A stretch of 64,000 nt of DNA from assembly GCF_019204005.1 (NCBI RefSeq), contig NZ_JAGSPA010000001.1, positions 558,001 to 622,000 of the forward strand, given 5' to 3'. How positions within the stretch are numbered: position 1 is the stretch's first letter; every line of letters begins with the position of its first letter. This DNA is from Pacificimonas pallii. Lineage in GTDB: Bacteria; Pseudomonadota; Alphaproteobacteria; Sphingomonadales; Sphingomonadaceae. A model generated the notes under the pieces. The model was given only the letters and a program-made list of their open reading frames with translations, was not told the DNA's origin and ran no database searches. This document shows positions 36,182 through 45,745 of this stretch, piece after piece. A program made the position numbers and the translations under genes.

Positions 36182-37237
36182 ATGACTGTGAAACCCATCC
36201 TCGCGCTCGATATCATGGGCGGCGACGAGGGGCCTGCGGTAACGATTCCCGCAGCGGCTCTTGCACGCATGCGTTACCCGGAAATGCGCTTTCGCCTGTA
36301 CGGCGACGAAACTGTCATCAGATCGGCTTTGTCATCCTATCCCGATCTCGCCGCCGAGGCCGAGATCATCCACACCGATGTCGAGGTGCTGGGCACTGAC
36401 AAGCCGAGCCAGATCCTGCGGTCGGCGCGCAAATCCTCCATCGGGCTTGCGGTCGGCGGGGTGAAGGCCGGCGAAGCACATGCCGCCGTGTCCGCGGGCA
36501 ATACCGGCGCCTTGATGGCGCTGGCGAAAATCGGCCTGCGCACAATGCCCGGCATCACGCGTCCGGCGCTCGCGGCGCTGCTGCCCACGATGAAGTCCGA
36601 CGTCGTCATGCTGGACCTCGGTGCCAATGCCGAATGCGATGACGAGAATTTAAGCCAGTTCGCCGTCATGGGCGCCGCCTTTGCGCGCATCGTCCTTGGC
36701 ATCGACCGCCCCTCCGTCGCCATCCTCAATATCGGCGAGGAAGAACTGAAGGGCACGGATGACCACAAGGAAGCCGCCGATGCGCTGCGCGCCGTCGATC
36801 TGGACTTCACCTATGCCGGCTTTGTCGAGGGTGACAAGATCGGCCGCGGCGAAGTGGACGTGATTGTCTCGGACGGCTTCAGCGGCAATATCGCGCTGAA
36901 GGCCATCGAGGGCACGGCCAGGCTGGTCGTGGAGCTTCTGCGCCGCGCCTTTCGCGCCAATCTCTGGTCGATCCTGGGGTTCATCATGTCAAAACGCGTG
37001 CTCTCCAGCCTGCGCGCGCACCTTGATCCCAATGCCCATAATGGCGCTGTTTTCCTCGGTCTGAATGGCATTGTCGTGAAATCGCATGGCAGCGCCAATG
37101 TCGAGGGGTTCGCCAATGCCATCGGCGTCGCGCATGATCTGGTTGCCGACAACATCCAGCAGCGCATCGCCGACGACCTCGCCCGTTTCAACGATCAGCG
37201 CCTGAGCGCAAAAGAGCAGCAGGCTGCCGCGGAATGA
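36182..37237 (+). CDS. plsX: Phosphate acyltransferase PlsX
   Basis: A 351-residue enzyme that converts acyl-ACP to acyl-phosphate for phospholipid synthesis. Conserved blocks: [62 protein letters not shown] and [16 protein letters not shown]. Upstream of fabH by 7 nt. Confidence 0.96.
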   Translation: MTVKPILALDIMGGDEGPAVTIPAAALARMRYPEMRFRLYGDETVIRSALSSYPDLAAEAEIIHTDVEVLGTDKPSQILRSARKSSIGLAVGGVKAGEAHAAVSAGNTGALMALAKIGLRTMPGITRPALAALLPTMKSDVVMLDLGANAECDDENLSQFAVMGAAFARIVLGIDRPSVAILNIGEEELKGTDDHKEAADALRAVDLDFTYAGFVEGDKIGRGEVDVIVSDGFSGNIALKAIEGTARLVVELLRRAFRANLWSILGFIMSKRVLSSLRAHLDPNAHNGAVFLGLNGIVVKSHGSANVEGFANAIGVAHDLVADNIQQRIADDLARFNDQRLSAKEQQAAAE

Positions 37238-37244
37238 CCGGCTT

Positions 37245-38216
37245 ATGACAGAATCGATCCTGAGGGCCCGCCTGATTGGCACGGGCAGCTACCTGCCCGC
37301 CAATGTGGTCACGAACAGCGACCTGGCCGCGCGCGGCATCGACACCAGCGACGAATGGATCATCGAACGTACCGGTATCCGGCAACGCCACATCGCCGCC
37401 GAGGGAGAGATGACCTCTGACCTGGGCGTCGTCGCCGCACGCGAAGCGCTGAACGCTGCCGGGGTAAAGGCAGGCGATATCGACCTGATCGTCGTTGCCA
37501 CCGCGACACCCGACCATACGTTCCCGGCGACCGCAACGTCGATCCAGCAGAAACTTGGCATCGGCGACTGCGTGGCCTTCGACGTCCAGGCCGTGTGTTC
37601 GGGCTTTCTCTATGGTCTGGGCGTCGCCGATGCGATGATACGGGCCAGCGGGCACCGGAACGCTTTGCTGATCGGTGCGGAGACTTTCAGTCGCCTGCTG
37701 GATTGGGAGGATCGCGGCACCTGCGTGCTCTTCGGCGATGGTGCGGGCGCGGTCGTGCTGCGTGCGGAGACCGGGACGAAGGGTGTCCTTTCCTCCAAAC
37801 TCCACGCCGACGGTGCGCATCGCGATCTGCTCTATGTTGACGGCGGGCCTTCCTCCACGGGCACTGTCGGCAAGCTGCGGATGTCGGGCCGCGAAGTGTT
37901 CCGCCACGCCGTCAAGAACCTAGCCAGCGTGGTGCAGGAAGCGCTCGATCTCGCCGGGCTGAAGGAAAACGAGATCGACTGGATCGTCCCGCACCAGGCG
38001 AATCTGCGCATTCTGGAAGCGACGGCGAAAAAACTTGGCCTCTCCATGGATGATGTGATTGTTACCGTCGACAGGCACGCAAATACGTCCGCCGCATCGG
38101 TTCCGCTTGCACTCGATACCGGCGTGCGGGACGGCCGGGTAAAAGACGGCGACCTGCTGCTGCTCGAGGCGATGGGCGGCGGATTTACATGGGGCGCTGC
38201 GGCGGTACGGTGGTAA
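37245..38216 (+). CDS. fabH: 3-oxoacyl-ACP synthase III FabH
   Basis: A 323-residue ketosynthase that starts fatty acid chains from acetyl-CoA and malonyl-ACP. Catalytic triad is present: Cys118 in [12 protein letters not shown], His250 in [12 protein letters not shown], Asn280 in [13 protein letters not shown]. Between plsX and ihfA. Confidence 0.97.
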   Translation: MTESILRARLIGTGSYLPANVVTNSDLAARGIDTSDEWIIERTGIRQRHIAAEGEMTSDLGVVAAREALNAAGVKAGDIDLIVVATATPDHTFPATATSIQQKLGIGDCVAFDVQAVCSGFLYGLGVADAMIRASGHRNALLIGAETFSRLLDWEDRGTCVLFGDGAGAVVLRAETGTKGVLSSKLHADGAHRDLLYVDGGPSSTGTVGKLRMSGREVFRHAVKNLASVVQEALDLAGLKENEIDWIVPHQANLRILEATAKKLGLSMDDVIVTVDRHANTSAASVPLALDTGVRDGRVKDGDLLLLEAMGGGFTWGAAAVRW

Positions 38217-38239
38217 AAAAGGGGGGTGTGCCCTTTTGT
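38215..38239 (+). terminator. Weak hairpin after fabH
   Basis: AAAAGGG (about 38217-38223) can pair with CCCTTTT (about 38231-38237) around a 7-nt loop directly after the fabH stop. The following T-run is short, so partial termination at most. Confidence 0.3.
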
Positions 38240-38291
38240 TTGGCAGGTAAATGCGATAAACTTGGGTTAAAAATAAGGGGATGTTGAAATT

Positions 38292-38588
38292 ATGTCGGAC
38301 AATCACACACTGACCCGCGCCGAAATGGGCGATGAAGTACACGAACAGATTGGCCTGTCGCGGACGGAGTCGGTGCAGCTTGTGGAAACGGTTCTCGACC
38401 GCGTTTCCGATGCGCTCGTGCGCGGTGAGAATGTGAAGATTTCTTCATTCGGCAGCTTTGTCCTGCGCGACAAGAACCGCCGCATGGGCCGCAATCCCAA
38501 AACGGGTGAGGAAGTGCCGATCGAACCCCGGCGGGTCTTGACCTTCCGCCCCAGCCAGATCATGCGGGATCGCATTAACGGTAAGTAA
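38292..38588 (+). CDS. ihfA: Integration host factor subunit alpha
   Basis: A 98-residue DNA-bending protein of the HU/IHF family. [40 protein letters not shown] and the DNA-inserting arm proline in the [14 protein letters not shown] part are typical of IHF-alpha. AAGGGGATGTT lies upstream. Gene order plsX-fabH-ihfA-merR is standard in alphaproteobacteria. Confidence 0.95.
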   Translation: MSDNHTLTRAEMGDEVHEQIGLSRTESVQLVETVLDRVSDALVRGENVKISSFGSFVLRDKNRRMGRNPKTGEEVPIEPRRVLTFRPSQIMRDRINGK

Positions 38589-38599
38589 TTGGTGGCATA

Positions 38600-39055
38600 A
38601 TGGCAAAATCCGCGGACGCGTTTCGTACGATCAGCGAGGTTTCAAAGGATATCGGCGCGCCGCAGCATGTGCTTCGATTCTGGGAAACCAAGTTCAAGGA
38701 TGTCAGCCCGCTGAAACGCGGCGGCGGGCGCCGCTATTACCGACCGGACGATGTAGCGCTGATCCGCGCGATCAATCATCTGCTCTATACCGACGGGTAC
38801 ACGATCAAGGGCGTCCAGAAGCTTTTGAAAGAGCAGGGCGTGAAGGCTGTGATCGCGGGTGGGCCTGCCAATTCCCTTGCGGCATCCACGGCTCAGCCCG
38901 CCGCTGCACCCGCCGCGGCCGCGCCGATGACGTCATCGGCGTCCGGCACGCCTGCCACTGCGCCCGTTGCGGTACCCGACCGTCAGATGATCGGGGGCCT
39001 GACCCGGATCCGCGACCGCCTGAAGGCCGCCGCCACCGCCGCCCGCGCCGCTTAG
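38600..39055 (+). CDS. MerR-family transcriptional regulator
   Basis: A 151-residue regulator with a winged-helix MerR domain at about residues 9-78 ([54 protein letters not shown]) and a low-complexity Ala/Pro tail. Effector unknown; it is the gene always found beside ihfA in this arrangement. Starts 11 nt after ihfA. Confidence 0.93.
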   Translation: MAKSADAFRTISEVSKDIGAPQHVLRFWETKFKDVSPLKRGGGRRYYRPDDVALIRAINHLLYTDGYTIKGVQKLLKEQGVKAVIAGGPANSLAASTAQPAAAPAAAAPMTSSASGTPATAPVAVPDRQMIGGLTRIRDRLKAAATAARAA

Positions 39056-39085
39056 ACATTAGGATACGCAATAAAGCCCCCGCGC

Positions 39086-39973
39086 CTAATTGTCGGCCCA
39101 GGTCCTCAGCAATGTCCACGCAATCGCCATGGGCGGCGGCGCGTTGACAGGGCCATTGCCTGCGAAGACCGCATGGATCTCATCCTTCGTGAACCAGCGC
39201 GCTTCCTCCAGCTCATCATCGTCCAGCCGGATTTCGGTCGTCTCCGCTTCGGCAAAGGCCCCGATCATCAGGCTTGAGGGGAACGGCCATGGCTGGCTGG
39301 CGACATGGGCCACACGGCCGATTCGAATGCCGGCTTCTTCATGAAGTTCGCGCCGCACGGCTTCATCGATCGACTCGCCGGGTTCCACGAAGCCCGCGAG
39401 CGCCGACATGAACCCCTTTGGAAATTGCGGCTGACGGCCCAGCAGGCACCTGTCGCCGTCCAGTGCCAGCATGATCACCACCGGATCGGTGCGCGGGAAA
39501 TGCTCCGCGCCGCAGCCGCCGCAGCTGCGGGCATAGCCTGCCTTTGCCAGCGCGGTCATCGCCCCGCAATTGGCGCAAAAGCCGTGCCGCTGATGCCAGT
39601 CCACCAGGGAGCGGCCATGCGCGGCGATTGCCGCATCCGCAGGCGACAGCGTCATCGCCGCTGCGCGCACGTCTCGCGCCTCGCCGTCCAGCCCTTCGGC
39701 GGACATCGCCGCGGCAAAACGCGGCATGCCATCGTCCAGCCCCAGGAAAATTTCCAGCGCCTCATCGGCCAGATCCGACCTGCGAATCCAGCCCAGGCGG
39801 TCGTCGTCGATCAACGGTTTCAACTGATCGAACGGCAGCCACCGCGCACCCGGATGCATGCGGGCGGCGAACACCGCCTGCGGGTCCCGGCGCATATGGT
39901 CGGCGCGGTCGATGGGCGAGCCGGAAAATCCCGTCGCGGCCGGTGCGAAGGGGCGGGAAAACAGATCAGTCAA
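39086..39973 (-). CDS. nudC: NAD(H) pyrophosphatase NudC
   Basis: A 295-residue Nudix hydrolase of NADH and NAD-capped RNA. It has the zinc ribbon CANCGAM..CGGCG (about residues 132-158) followed by HFPRTDPVVIML and the Nudix box GFVEPGESIDEAVRRELHEE. The C-terminal QPWPFPSSLM and the E-rich loop complete the NudC signature. Downstream of the acyl-CoA synthetase on the same strand, 17 nt away. Confidence 0.93.
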   Translation of the reverse strand: MTDLFSRPFAPAATGFSGSPIDRADHMRRDPQAVFAARMHPGARWLPFDQLKPLIDDDRLGWIRRSDLADEALEIFLGLDDGMPRFAAAMSAEGLDGEARDVRAAAMTLSPADAAIAAHGRSLVDWHQRHGFCANCGAMTALAKAGYARSCGGCGAEHFPRTDPVVIMLALDGDRCLLGRQPQFPKGFMSALAGFVEPGESIDEAVRRELHEEAGIRIGRVAHVASQPWPFPSSLMIGAFAEAETTEIRLDDDELEEARWFTKDEIHAVFAGNGPVNAPPPMAIAWTLLRTWADN

Positions 39974-39990
39974 AATCGGTCCTCAATCTT

Positions 39991-41532
39991 TCACGCGGCC
40001 AGATATTTTTCGCGCAGCTCACGCTTCAGCACTTTGCCGATGGCGCTGCGCGGCAGTTCATCGACCATCACGACATCCGACAGACGCTGCGTTTTCCCGA
40101 CCCGTTCATTGGTGTAGGTCTTGATCGCATCGGGTGTCGCCGCACCAACGGCAAAGGCGATGGGCGTTTCGCCCCATTGTTCGGATGGCACGCCGACGAC
40201 GGAGATGTCCTCGACGCCGTCACAGCCCCGCGCGACGGCTTCGATGTCGGACGGGAAGATGTTGAACCCGCCGGAGATAATCATATCCTTCTTCCGGTCG
40301 GTCAGGATCAGGAACCCATCCTCATCCAGACGGCCGATATCCCCCTGCCGGAACCAGGCATCGCCATTTTCATCGTGCCAGATCATCTCCGACGTCTTGT
40401 CGTCGCGGTTCAGATAGCCGTTCATCATCGTCCCCGACCGCCCGACGATCTCGCCGGGTTCGCCGGGCGCGACTTCCCTGCCGTCTTCGCCCAGCAATTT
40501 GACCTCATGTCCCGGCAGCGGGACGCCGACCGTGTGCAGCTTGTCGGGGTGCTCGTCACAAATCAGGACAAAGGAACACCCGCCCTCGGTAAGGCCGTAA
40601 TATTCAACCAGCTTGCCAGGCCAGCGCGCCACCACATCCGCCTTCAGCTCCGCGGCGAAGGGCGCCGAGGTGCACGTCTTGAACCGGAACGCGCTCAGGT
40701 CGAACCTGTCGAAATCGGGGTCGGCCATGATGCGCCGGTACTGCACCGGCACCAGCATGGTGTGCGTTGCCCTGGTCGCTTCGGCAAGCTCAAGAAAGCG
40801 CCGCGCATCGAATTTCTTCATCAGCACGACTGTCCCGCCCCACGCCAGCGTCGGCAGGAACGTCACCAGCGTCGTATTGGAATAAAGCGGCGTCGAATTG
40901 ATGATGACCGCTTCGTCATATCCCGCCTTTCCGCCCGCACCCATCTGCCGCCAGCGCATGGTGTTGGAATGCACGATCCCCTTTGGAACGCCGGTCGTAC
41001 CGGACGAATAGATGATGTTGAACGGACCATCGGGACTGATCGTCACCGGCGCCGGCACCGCATCCGCGGGCGCGATCCAGTCGGCCCAGTCCGTGCCCAC
41101 ATCACTACCGTCCATGGCGACAAACCCCGCCGTCAGCCCGTCCGCGTGATCCGCCAATGTCGCCCGCGTGCCGGCATCCAGAAACGCCAGCCGTGCGCCC
41201 GAATCGGCGATCATCGCGGCCATCTGCGCGCCCGTGACGCCTGGCGCGATGGGCGCGACCGCGCCGCCTGCGCGCAGGACGCCCATGTACAGCGCCGCAT
41301 AGCGCACCGACGTGGCCGCGCAGACCGACACGGCCTCGCCCATCCCGACACCCTCACGCTGCAGCGCCGCCGCCACGCGGTCCACCTGCCGGTCAAATTC
41401 GGCATAGGTCAGCGCGTCGTCATCCATCCGCACCGCGATCCGCTCGCCCCTGCGCGCGGCATGGTCGCGGATAAGGTCGGACATGAACCCAAAGGGCGCT
41501 TCAAGCTGTACGGCGGCGGGCGTCGTGGTCAA
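39991..41532 (-). CDS. Class I adenylate-forming enzyme, acyl-CoA synthetase-like
   Basis: A 513-residue AMP-dependent ligase. P-loop YSSGTTGVPKGIVHSN, adenine-binding YYGLTEGGCS, GDIGRLDEDGFLILTDRKKD and the C-terminal PRSAIGKVLKRELR (catalytic Lys) are all present. Substrate (fatty or aryl acid) is not determined. The TTG at 41532 has GGAG 7 nt upstream; an ATG at 41484 would give 497 residues. The frame further upstream is not conserved-looking. Confidence 0.88.
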   Translation of the reverse strand: MTTTPAAVQLEAPFGFMSDLIRDHAARRGERIAVRMDDDALTYAEFDRQVDRVAAALQREGVGMGEAVSVCAATSVRYAALYMGVLRAGGAVAPIAPGVTGAQMAAMIADSGARLAFLDAGTRATLADHADGLTAGFVAMDGSDVGTDWADWIAPADAVPAPVTISPDGPFNIIYSSGTTGVPKGIVHSNTMRWRQMGAGGKAGYDEAVIINSTPLYSNTTLVTFLPTLAWGGTVVLMKKFDARRFLELAEATRATHTMLVPVQYRRIMADPDFDRFDLSAFRFKTCTSAPFAAELKADVVARWPGKLVEYYGLTEGGCSFVLICDEHPDKLHTVGVPLPGHEVKLLGEDGREVAPGEPGEIVGRSGTMMNGYLNRDDKTSEMIWHDENGDAWFRQGDIGRLDEDGFLILTDRKKDMIISGGFNIFPSDIEAVARGCDGVEDISVVGVPSEQWGETPIAFAVGAATPDAIKTYTNERVGKTQRLSDVVMVDELPRSAIGKVLKRELREKYLAA

Positions 41533-41699
41533 AAATCGTCTCCCAAATCGGGCCCGCGCTGATCCCGACGCAAAACGTGCGCCCCCAAAGGCATCGTCGT
41601 TGCTGGGCAGCGCCCGCGGCAGGGATGGTGCGGGACGGTCATCCAGGGAGAGACTAAAGGGGCAGGCGCGGCGGCGCACCCTCACCAAAATTGGCGGCG

Positions 41700-41978
41700 C
41701 TAGCGGAAATTGTCCGAATAGGCCTGAATTTTCAGCCGGTGCACCCGCGGCGGCGCGACCGAATAGGCGACGTCCTTCTTCTCGGCATAGGCAATTGCCT
41801 GTTCCCGGCTATCGAATCGCAATTTCAGCTGCTGTTTCGTGTCCGCACTTCCCGCCCAGCCCGTCATCGGGTCATGCCGCTGCCGGGCATTGGGGACATA
41901 TTCCAGGACCCACTCATCGGCGCGGGCCTTGCCGGATTGCATGGCGCTCATGGCGCGCTGGTAGATTCGGGCGGTCAT
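41700..41978 (-). CDS. NDUFS4-like accessory subunit of NADH dehydrogenase (ETC complex I)
   Basis: A 92-residue protein: ARIYQRAMSAMQSGKA, PMTGWAGSADTKQQLKLRF and the end PRVHRLKIQAYSDNFR. This is the conserved region of the 18-kDa complex I subunit found in alphaproteobacteria and mitochondria, and absent from most other bacteria. Not linked to nuo genes here. Confidence 0.92.
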   Translation of the reverse strand: MTARIYQRAMSAMQSGKARADEWVLEYVPNARQRHDPMTGWAGSADTKQQLKLRFDSREQAIAYAEKKDVAYSVAPPRVHRLKIQAYSDNFR

Positions 41979-42072
41979 ACACGCGAGATGCCCCGCCGCG
42001 CCGTCAAGGTCAATGCGGCGTCGACGGCTGCTCTCGGCGACCCCAGCGCCAGGCGGGCGCGAATGACGCGCG

Positions 42073-43311
42073 CTAGGCGTCCTCGTCGTGGGTCACCGCC
42101 CACACCACGCTTCCGGCCGTGAAGCCGTGAATGATCGTCGATGCCAGAATCGTGAAGGCGACCACGGCCCACAGGGTTTCGGTCCGCGTGAACTCCGCAT
42201 GCGTCGCGGCATATGCCAGATAGTAGATGGAACCGAGCCCGCGCACGCCGTAAAACGCCACCACGCCGCGCTGCTTGAGCGTCAGTGCGCTGCCGGTCAG
42301 CGAGAGCATGCCCGCGACGGGCCGGATCACGAAAATCAGGGCAAGCCCCACGGCGGCAATCTGCCAGTCGAGATGGGGCCAGAGGATCGGGAGCGCCCCG
42401 CCCAGCATGACAAGCAGGATCGCGGTCACCGCATGTTCCAGCGATTCTGAAAAATCATGCAGCTTGCGATGAAACTCATGTTCCGATTCGCAGCGGCGTA
42501 GGACCAGCCCCATCGCGAATACGGCAATAAACCCATAGCCCTCCACCAGCTCGCAGGCACCATAGGTGAACAACACGCCCGCAAAGGCGACAACGCCCGA
42601 CCCGGTTTCCGACAGGCTGCTTCCGCGTGGCAGCGCGAACATGATCCTGCCCAGCAGCCAGCCCGCCCCCGCGCCCGCAAGGGCTCCCACGATGATTTTG
42701 TAGAAGACATAGATTCCGGCCCATTCGGCCATATCGAAATTGCCGGCGGCAAGCAGGATCGCCAGATACACAAAGGGAAAGGCGAGCCCGTCGTTCAGAC
42801 CGGCCTCGCTGGTGAGGGCGAACCGTACAGGGTGTTCACCGCCCTCCAGCGGCGGGCCGACCTGGACATCCGCAGCCAGCACCGGGTCGGTCGGCGCAAG
42901 AACAGCGGCCAGAAGGATCGCCGAGGCAAGGCCCAGGCCAGCCATCACCCCGAGCAAAGTCACAGCCAGCAGACAAAGCGGCATACCGATCAGCAGCAGG
43001 CCGGTCGCCGGACGCCAGACCTTGAAATCGGCAAGCCTGTCAATCCTTAGCCCGGTGCCGAACAGGGCGACGATAACGGCGAACTCGCTGGCGACTTCCC
43101 ACAGGACCGGCCGGTCGATGGGAGCGAACGCCTCTGGCATGCCGGGCAGGAAGCCGAATACGGCAAATCCACCCAGGATCAGCAGCCCCGACGCCGCTGG
43201 CTCCCGGCCCGAAACAAAACGCGGCAGCCAGTAGGCCGCAATGATGACCAGTCCGCAGCCCGCCAGCAGCACATGATAGGGGCCAAGGCCAAAGAAGTCG
43301 CTGTCGTTCAT
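42073..43311 (-). CDS. CPA-type cation:proton antiporter
   Basis: A 412-residue membrane protein with about 12 helices (FGTGLRID.., LAPTDPVLAADVQVGPP, SEAGLNDGLAFPFVYLAIL). TDP and NDGLAFP are the antiport-core motifs of NhaP/CPA1 proteins. No C-terminal nucleotide-binding domain. Cation not known. Confidence 0.9.
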   Translation of the reverse strand: MNDSDFFGLGPYHVLLAGCGLVIIAAYWLPRFVSGREPAASGLLILGGFAVFGFLPGMPEAFAPIDRPVLWEVASEFAVIVALFGTGLRIDRLADFKVWRPATGLLLIGMPLCLLAVTLLGVMAGLGLASAILLAAVLAPTDPVLAADVQVGPPLEGGEHPVRFALTSEAGLNDGLAFPFVYLAILLAAGNFDMAEWAGIYVFYKIIVGALAGAGAGWLLGRIMFALPRGSSLSETGSGVVAFAGVLFTYGACELVEGYGFIAVFAMGLVLRRCESEHEFHRKLHDFSESLEHAVTAILLVMLGGALPILWPHLDWQIAAVGLALIFVIRPVAGMLSLTGSALTLKQRGVVAFYGVRGLGSIYYLAYAATHAEFTRTETLWAVVAFTILASTIIHGFTAGSVVWAVTHDEDA

Positions 43312-43432
43312 ATGTGCCGGGCCATTGCGCGCGTAGGGACGATGATGTCGATCACTACCTTAAAGAGCGGTGCAAACGCCGCCGTCAATACGGACACCGC
43401 CGGGATTCCAGCCGGTATTGCGACAGGGCCGT

Positions 43433-44449
43433 TCAATAGGCCCGGGCAATGGCGAAACGCACGGTTTCCAACAAGGCGTCCTTCGCTGCGCCGGCTGGGA
43501 AGTCCGCGATCGCGTCCTGCGCCAGGCGGCCATAATGCCGTGCACGCTCAAGCGTATCGTCGATCGCGCCCGCGCCCGCCATAAGGCGGCAGGCCTCGGC
43601 GAAATCGGCATCGTCGGTTTTGCCGTCCTCAATGGCTTTGCGCCAGAAAGCGCGGGCCTCGTCATTTCCGCGTTTATAAGCCAGAATAACCGGAAGGGTT
43701 AATTTTCCTTCGCGAAAATCGTCACCAGCGTCCTTGCCCATGGTTTCGGCATCGCCGCCATAGTCGATTGCGTCGTCGACCAGCTGGAACGCGATCCCAA
43801 GATACCGGCCATAAGCCTCCAGCGATTCGATCACCTGTTCACTCGATTCTGCGACCACACCGGCAATCTGGCAGGCGGCCGAGAACAGGATGGCGGTCTT
43901 GGCGGTAATCACCCGCAAATAGCGGTCTTCGGTCGTGTCGATCCGGCGCTGTGTCTGCAGCTGATCGACTTCACCCTGGGCGATGACCGCACTTGCCGAC
44001 GACAGGATCTTGAGAACGCGCAGCGAGCCGTCCTCGACCATCAGCTCAAAGGCACGGCTGAACAGGAAATCGCCGACCAGCACGGTCGCCTCGTTCCCCC
44101 AGATCAGGTTGGCCGCCTTCTTTCCGCGCCGCTGTCCGGAGCCGTCCACCACATCGTCGTGCAGCAGGGTCGCGGTGTGGATGAACTCCACCGACGCCGA
44201 GAGCTTATGGTGCCGCGCACCTTCATATCCGACCAGCCGGGCGCAGGCGAGCGTCAGCATGGGGCGCAGACGCTTGCCGCCGCCGGAAATCAGGTGTCCG
44301 GCAAGCGCGGGAATGACCGCGACATCGGATTGCATGCGCGCCAGAATGATCTCGTTGACGCCGTTCAGCTCGGGCGCGACCAGCTGCATCAGTGGCTCGA
44401 TGGACGCCGGCCTTTGCCCTCCGGACAGCTGATGAATCGTTGCGCTCAT
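43433..44449 (-). CDS. ispB: Polyprenyl diphosphate synthase (octaprenyl/decaprenyl type)
   Basis: A 338-residue long-chain trans-prenyltransferase for ubiquinone side chains. First Asp-rich motif LLHDDVVDGSGQRRG, second LVDDAIDYGGDAETMGKDAGDD, and KLTLPVILA near the C-terminus. The ATG at 44449 is used instead of the GTG at 44461. Divergent from the chorismate mutase gene. Confidence 0.93.
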   Translation of the reverse strand: MSATIHQLSGGQRPASIEPLMQLVAPELNGVNEIILARMQSDVAVIPALAGHLISGGGKRLRPMLTLACARLVGYEGARHHKLSASVEFIHTATLLHDDVVDGSGQRRGKKAANLIWGNEATVLVGDFLFSRAFELMVEDGSLRVLKILSSASAVIAQGEVDQLQTQRRIDTTEDRYLRVITAKTAILFSAACQIAGVVAESSEQVIESLEAYGRYLGIAFQLVDDAIDYGGDAETMGKDAGDDFREGKLTLPVILAYKRGNDEARAFWRKAIEDGKTDDADFAEACRLMAGAGAIDDTLERARHYGRLAQDAIADFPAGAAKDALLETVRFAIARAY

Positions 44450-44541
44450 AATGATCTTCACGCCCTGCTCTTCGATAGTGTTCCCGTCTGCGCGATGCGT
44501 GCGGGCTTGTCACCGGTACAATTGGACGCAAATGTGCGTTT

Positions 44542-44835
44542 ATGTCCGATCACACCGCAACCCTTGCCCAATATCGCGCCAGCATCGACAATATCGATGC
44601 GGCGCTGGTCCATATTCTCGCGGAGCGCTTCCGCATAACCAAGGCCGTCGGGGAGTTTAAGGCCAGGAATGGCCTTCCGCCCGCCGACAAGGCGCGCGAG
44701 GCCGACCAGATCGCCCGGTTGCGCAGGCTCGCCGGGAATGCCAATCTCGACCCGGATTTTTCAGAGAAATTCCTGAACTTCATTGTCGCCGAAGTGATTC
44801 GCCATCATGAGCAGGCACGCGATAAAGGCGACTAG
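44542..44835 (+). CDS. Chorismate mutase (AroQ class)
   Basis: A 97-residue helical monofunctional mutase that makes prephenate. IDNIDAALVHILAERFRITKAVGEFKA carries the helix-1 catalytic Arg/Lys region and EKFLNFIVAEVIRHHEQ the C-terminal helix. phhA starts 40 nt downstream on the same strand, so both could be in one unit linking prephenate and phenylalanine/tyrosine. Confidence 0.93.
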   Translation: MSDHTATLAQYRASIDNIDAALVHILAERFRITKAVGEFKARNGLPPADKAREADQIARLRRLAGNANLDPDFSEKFLNFIVAEVIRHHEQARDKGD

Positions 44836-44875
44836 GCTCGCGCAATCATGAAACCGCCACTAGCAGGGATTAGAT

Positions 44876-45745
44876 ATGGCCACCGGTTCCCCCACACTTA
44901 CCCGCCCGCCCGAGGCCGCCACCGACTGGACGGTGCCGCAGGACTGGGACCGGTTCACAGCCGAAGAGCATGATGTGTGGGACACGCTGTTCGCGCGCCA
45001 GTCGAAGCAATTGCCCGGCCGCGCGGCGCAGCCGTTCCTGGACGGCCTCGACGTGTTGCATCTGTCGCGGCCCGGCATCCCGAATTTTGAAGAGCTCTCC
45101 GAAAAGCTCATGAAGACCACGGGCTGGGAAGTCGTCGCCGTGCCGGGTCTTATTCCAGACGATGCGTTTTTCGATCATCTGGCCAATCGGCGGTTTCCGG
45201 CGGGTAATTTCATCCGTACGGCGGATCAGCTGGATTACCTGCAGGAACCCGACGTGTTCCATGATGTTTTTGGCCATGTCCCGCTGCTCGCCGACCCGGT
45301 GTTCGCGGACTACATGCAGGCCTATGGCGAGGGCGGCCTGCGAAGCCTGAAATTCGGCGCGATCCACAAGCTGGCACGGCTTTACTGGTATACTGTCGAG
45401 TTCGGGCTGATCCGCGAGGACGACGACCTCAAAATCTATGGGGCGGGCATCGTGTCCAGTCACGGCGAAAGCATCTTCGCGCTCGATTCGGACAGTCCGA
45501 ACCGCCTAGGCTTCGACCTGAAGCGCACCATGCGCACCGAGTATCGCATCGACGATTACCAGCAGACCTATTTCGTCATCGACGATTTCGAGGGCCTGCT
45601 GCAGCAGACGCAGGAAACCGATTTCGCGCCGCTTTATAGCGAGCTTGAAACGCTGGAGGACCTGCCGGTGACCACAATCCTGCCAGAAGACCATGTCATG
45701 ACGCACGGCACGCAGGCCTATGCGCTGGCGAAGGCCGCGGGTTAG
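44876..45745 (+). CDS. phhA: Phenylalanine 4-monooxygenase
   Basis: A 289-residue iron/pterin hydroxylase converting phenylalanine to tyrosine. Iron ligands are His129 and His134 in EPDVFHDVFGHVPLL and Glu175 in YWYTVEFGLI. Has no N-terminal regulatory ACT domain, as in other bacterial enzymes. A pterin carbinolamine dehydratase (phhB) is not adjacent. Its stop overlaps the convergent lipoprotein gene by 4 nt. Confidence 0.95.
   Translation: MATGSPTLTRPPEAATDWTVPQDWDRFTAEEHDVWDTLFARQSKQLPGRAAQPFLDGLDVLHLSRPGIPNFEELSEKLMKTTGWEVVAVPGLIPDDAFFDHLANRRFPAGNFIRTADQLDYLQEPDVFHDVFGHVPLLADPVFADYMQAYGEGGLRSLKFGAIHKLARLYWYTVEFGLIREDDDLKIYGAGIVSSHGESIFALDSDSPNRLGFDLKRTMRTEYRIDDYQQTYFVIDDFEGLLQQTQETDFAPLYSELETLEDLPVTTILPEDHVMTHGTQAYALAKAAG

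Noticed and set aside
39544-41562. 672-residue plus-strand open frame antisense to nudC and the acyl-CoA synthetase
   Set aside because: Arg/Pro/His-rich composition with no domain; mirrors codon bias of two well-supported genes on the other strand.
43312-43432. Spacer between the CPA antiporter and polyprenyl synthase, examined for a tRNA or small gene
   Set aside because: No cloverleaf, no ribosome site and no conserved frame seen.
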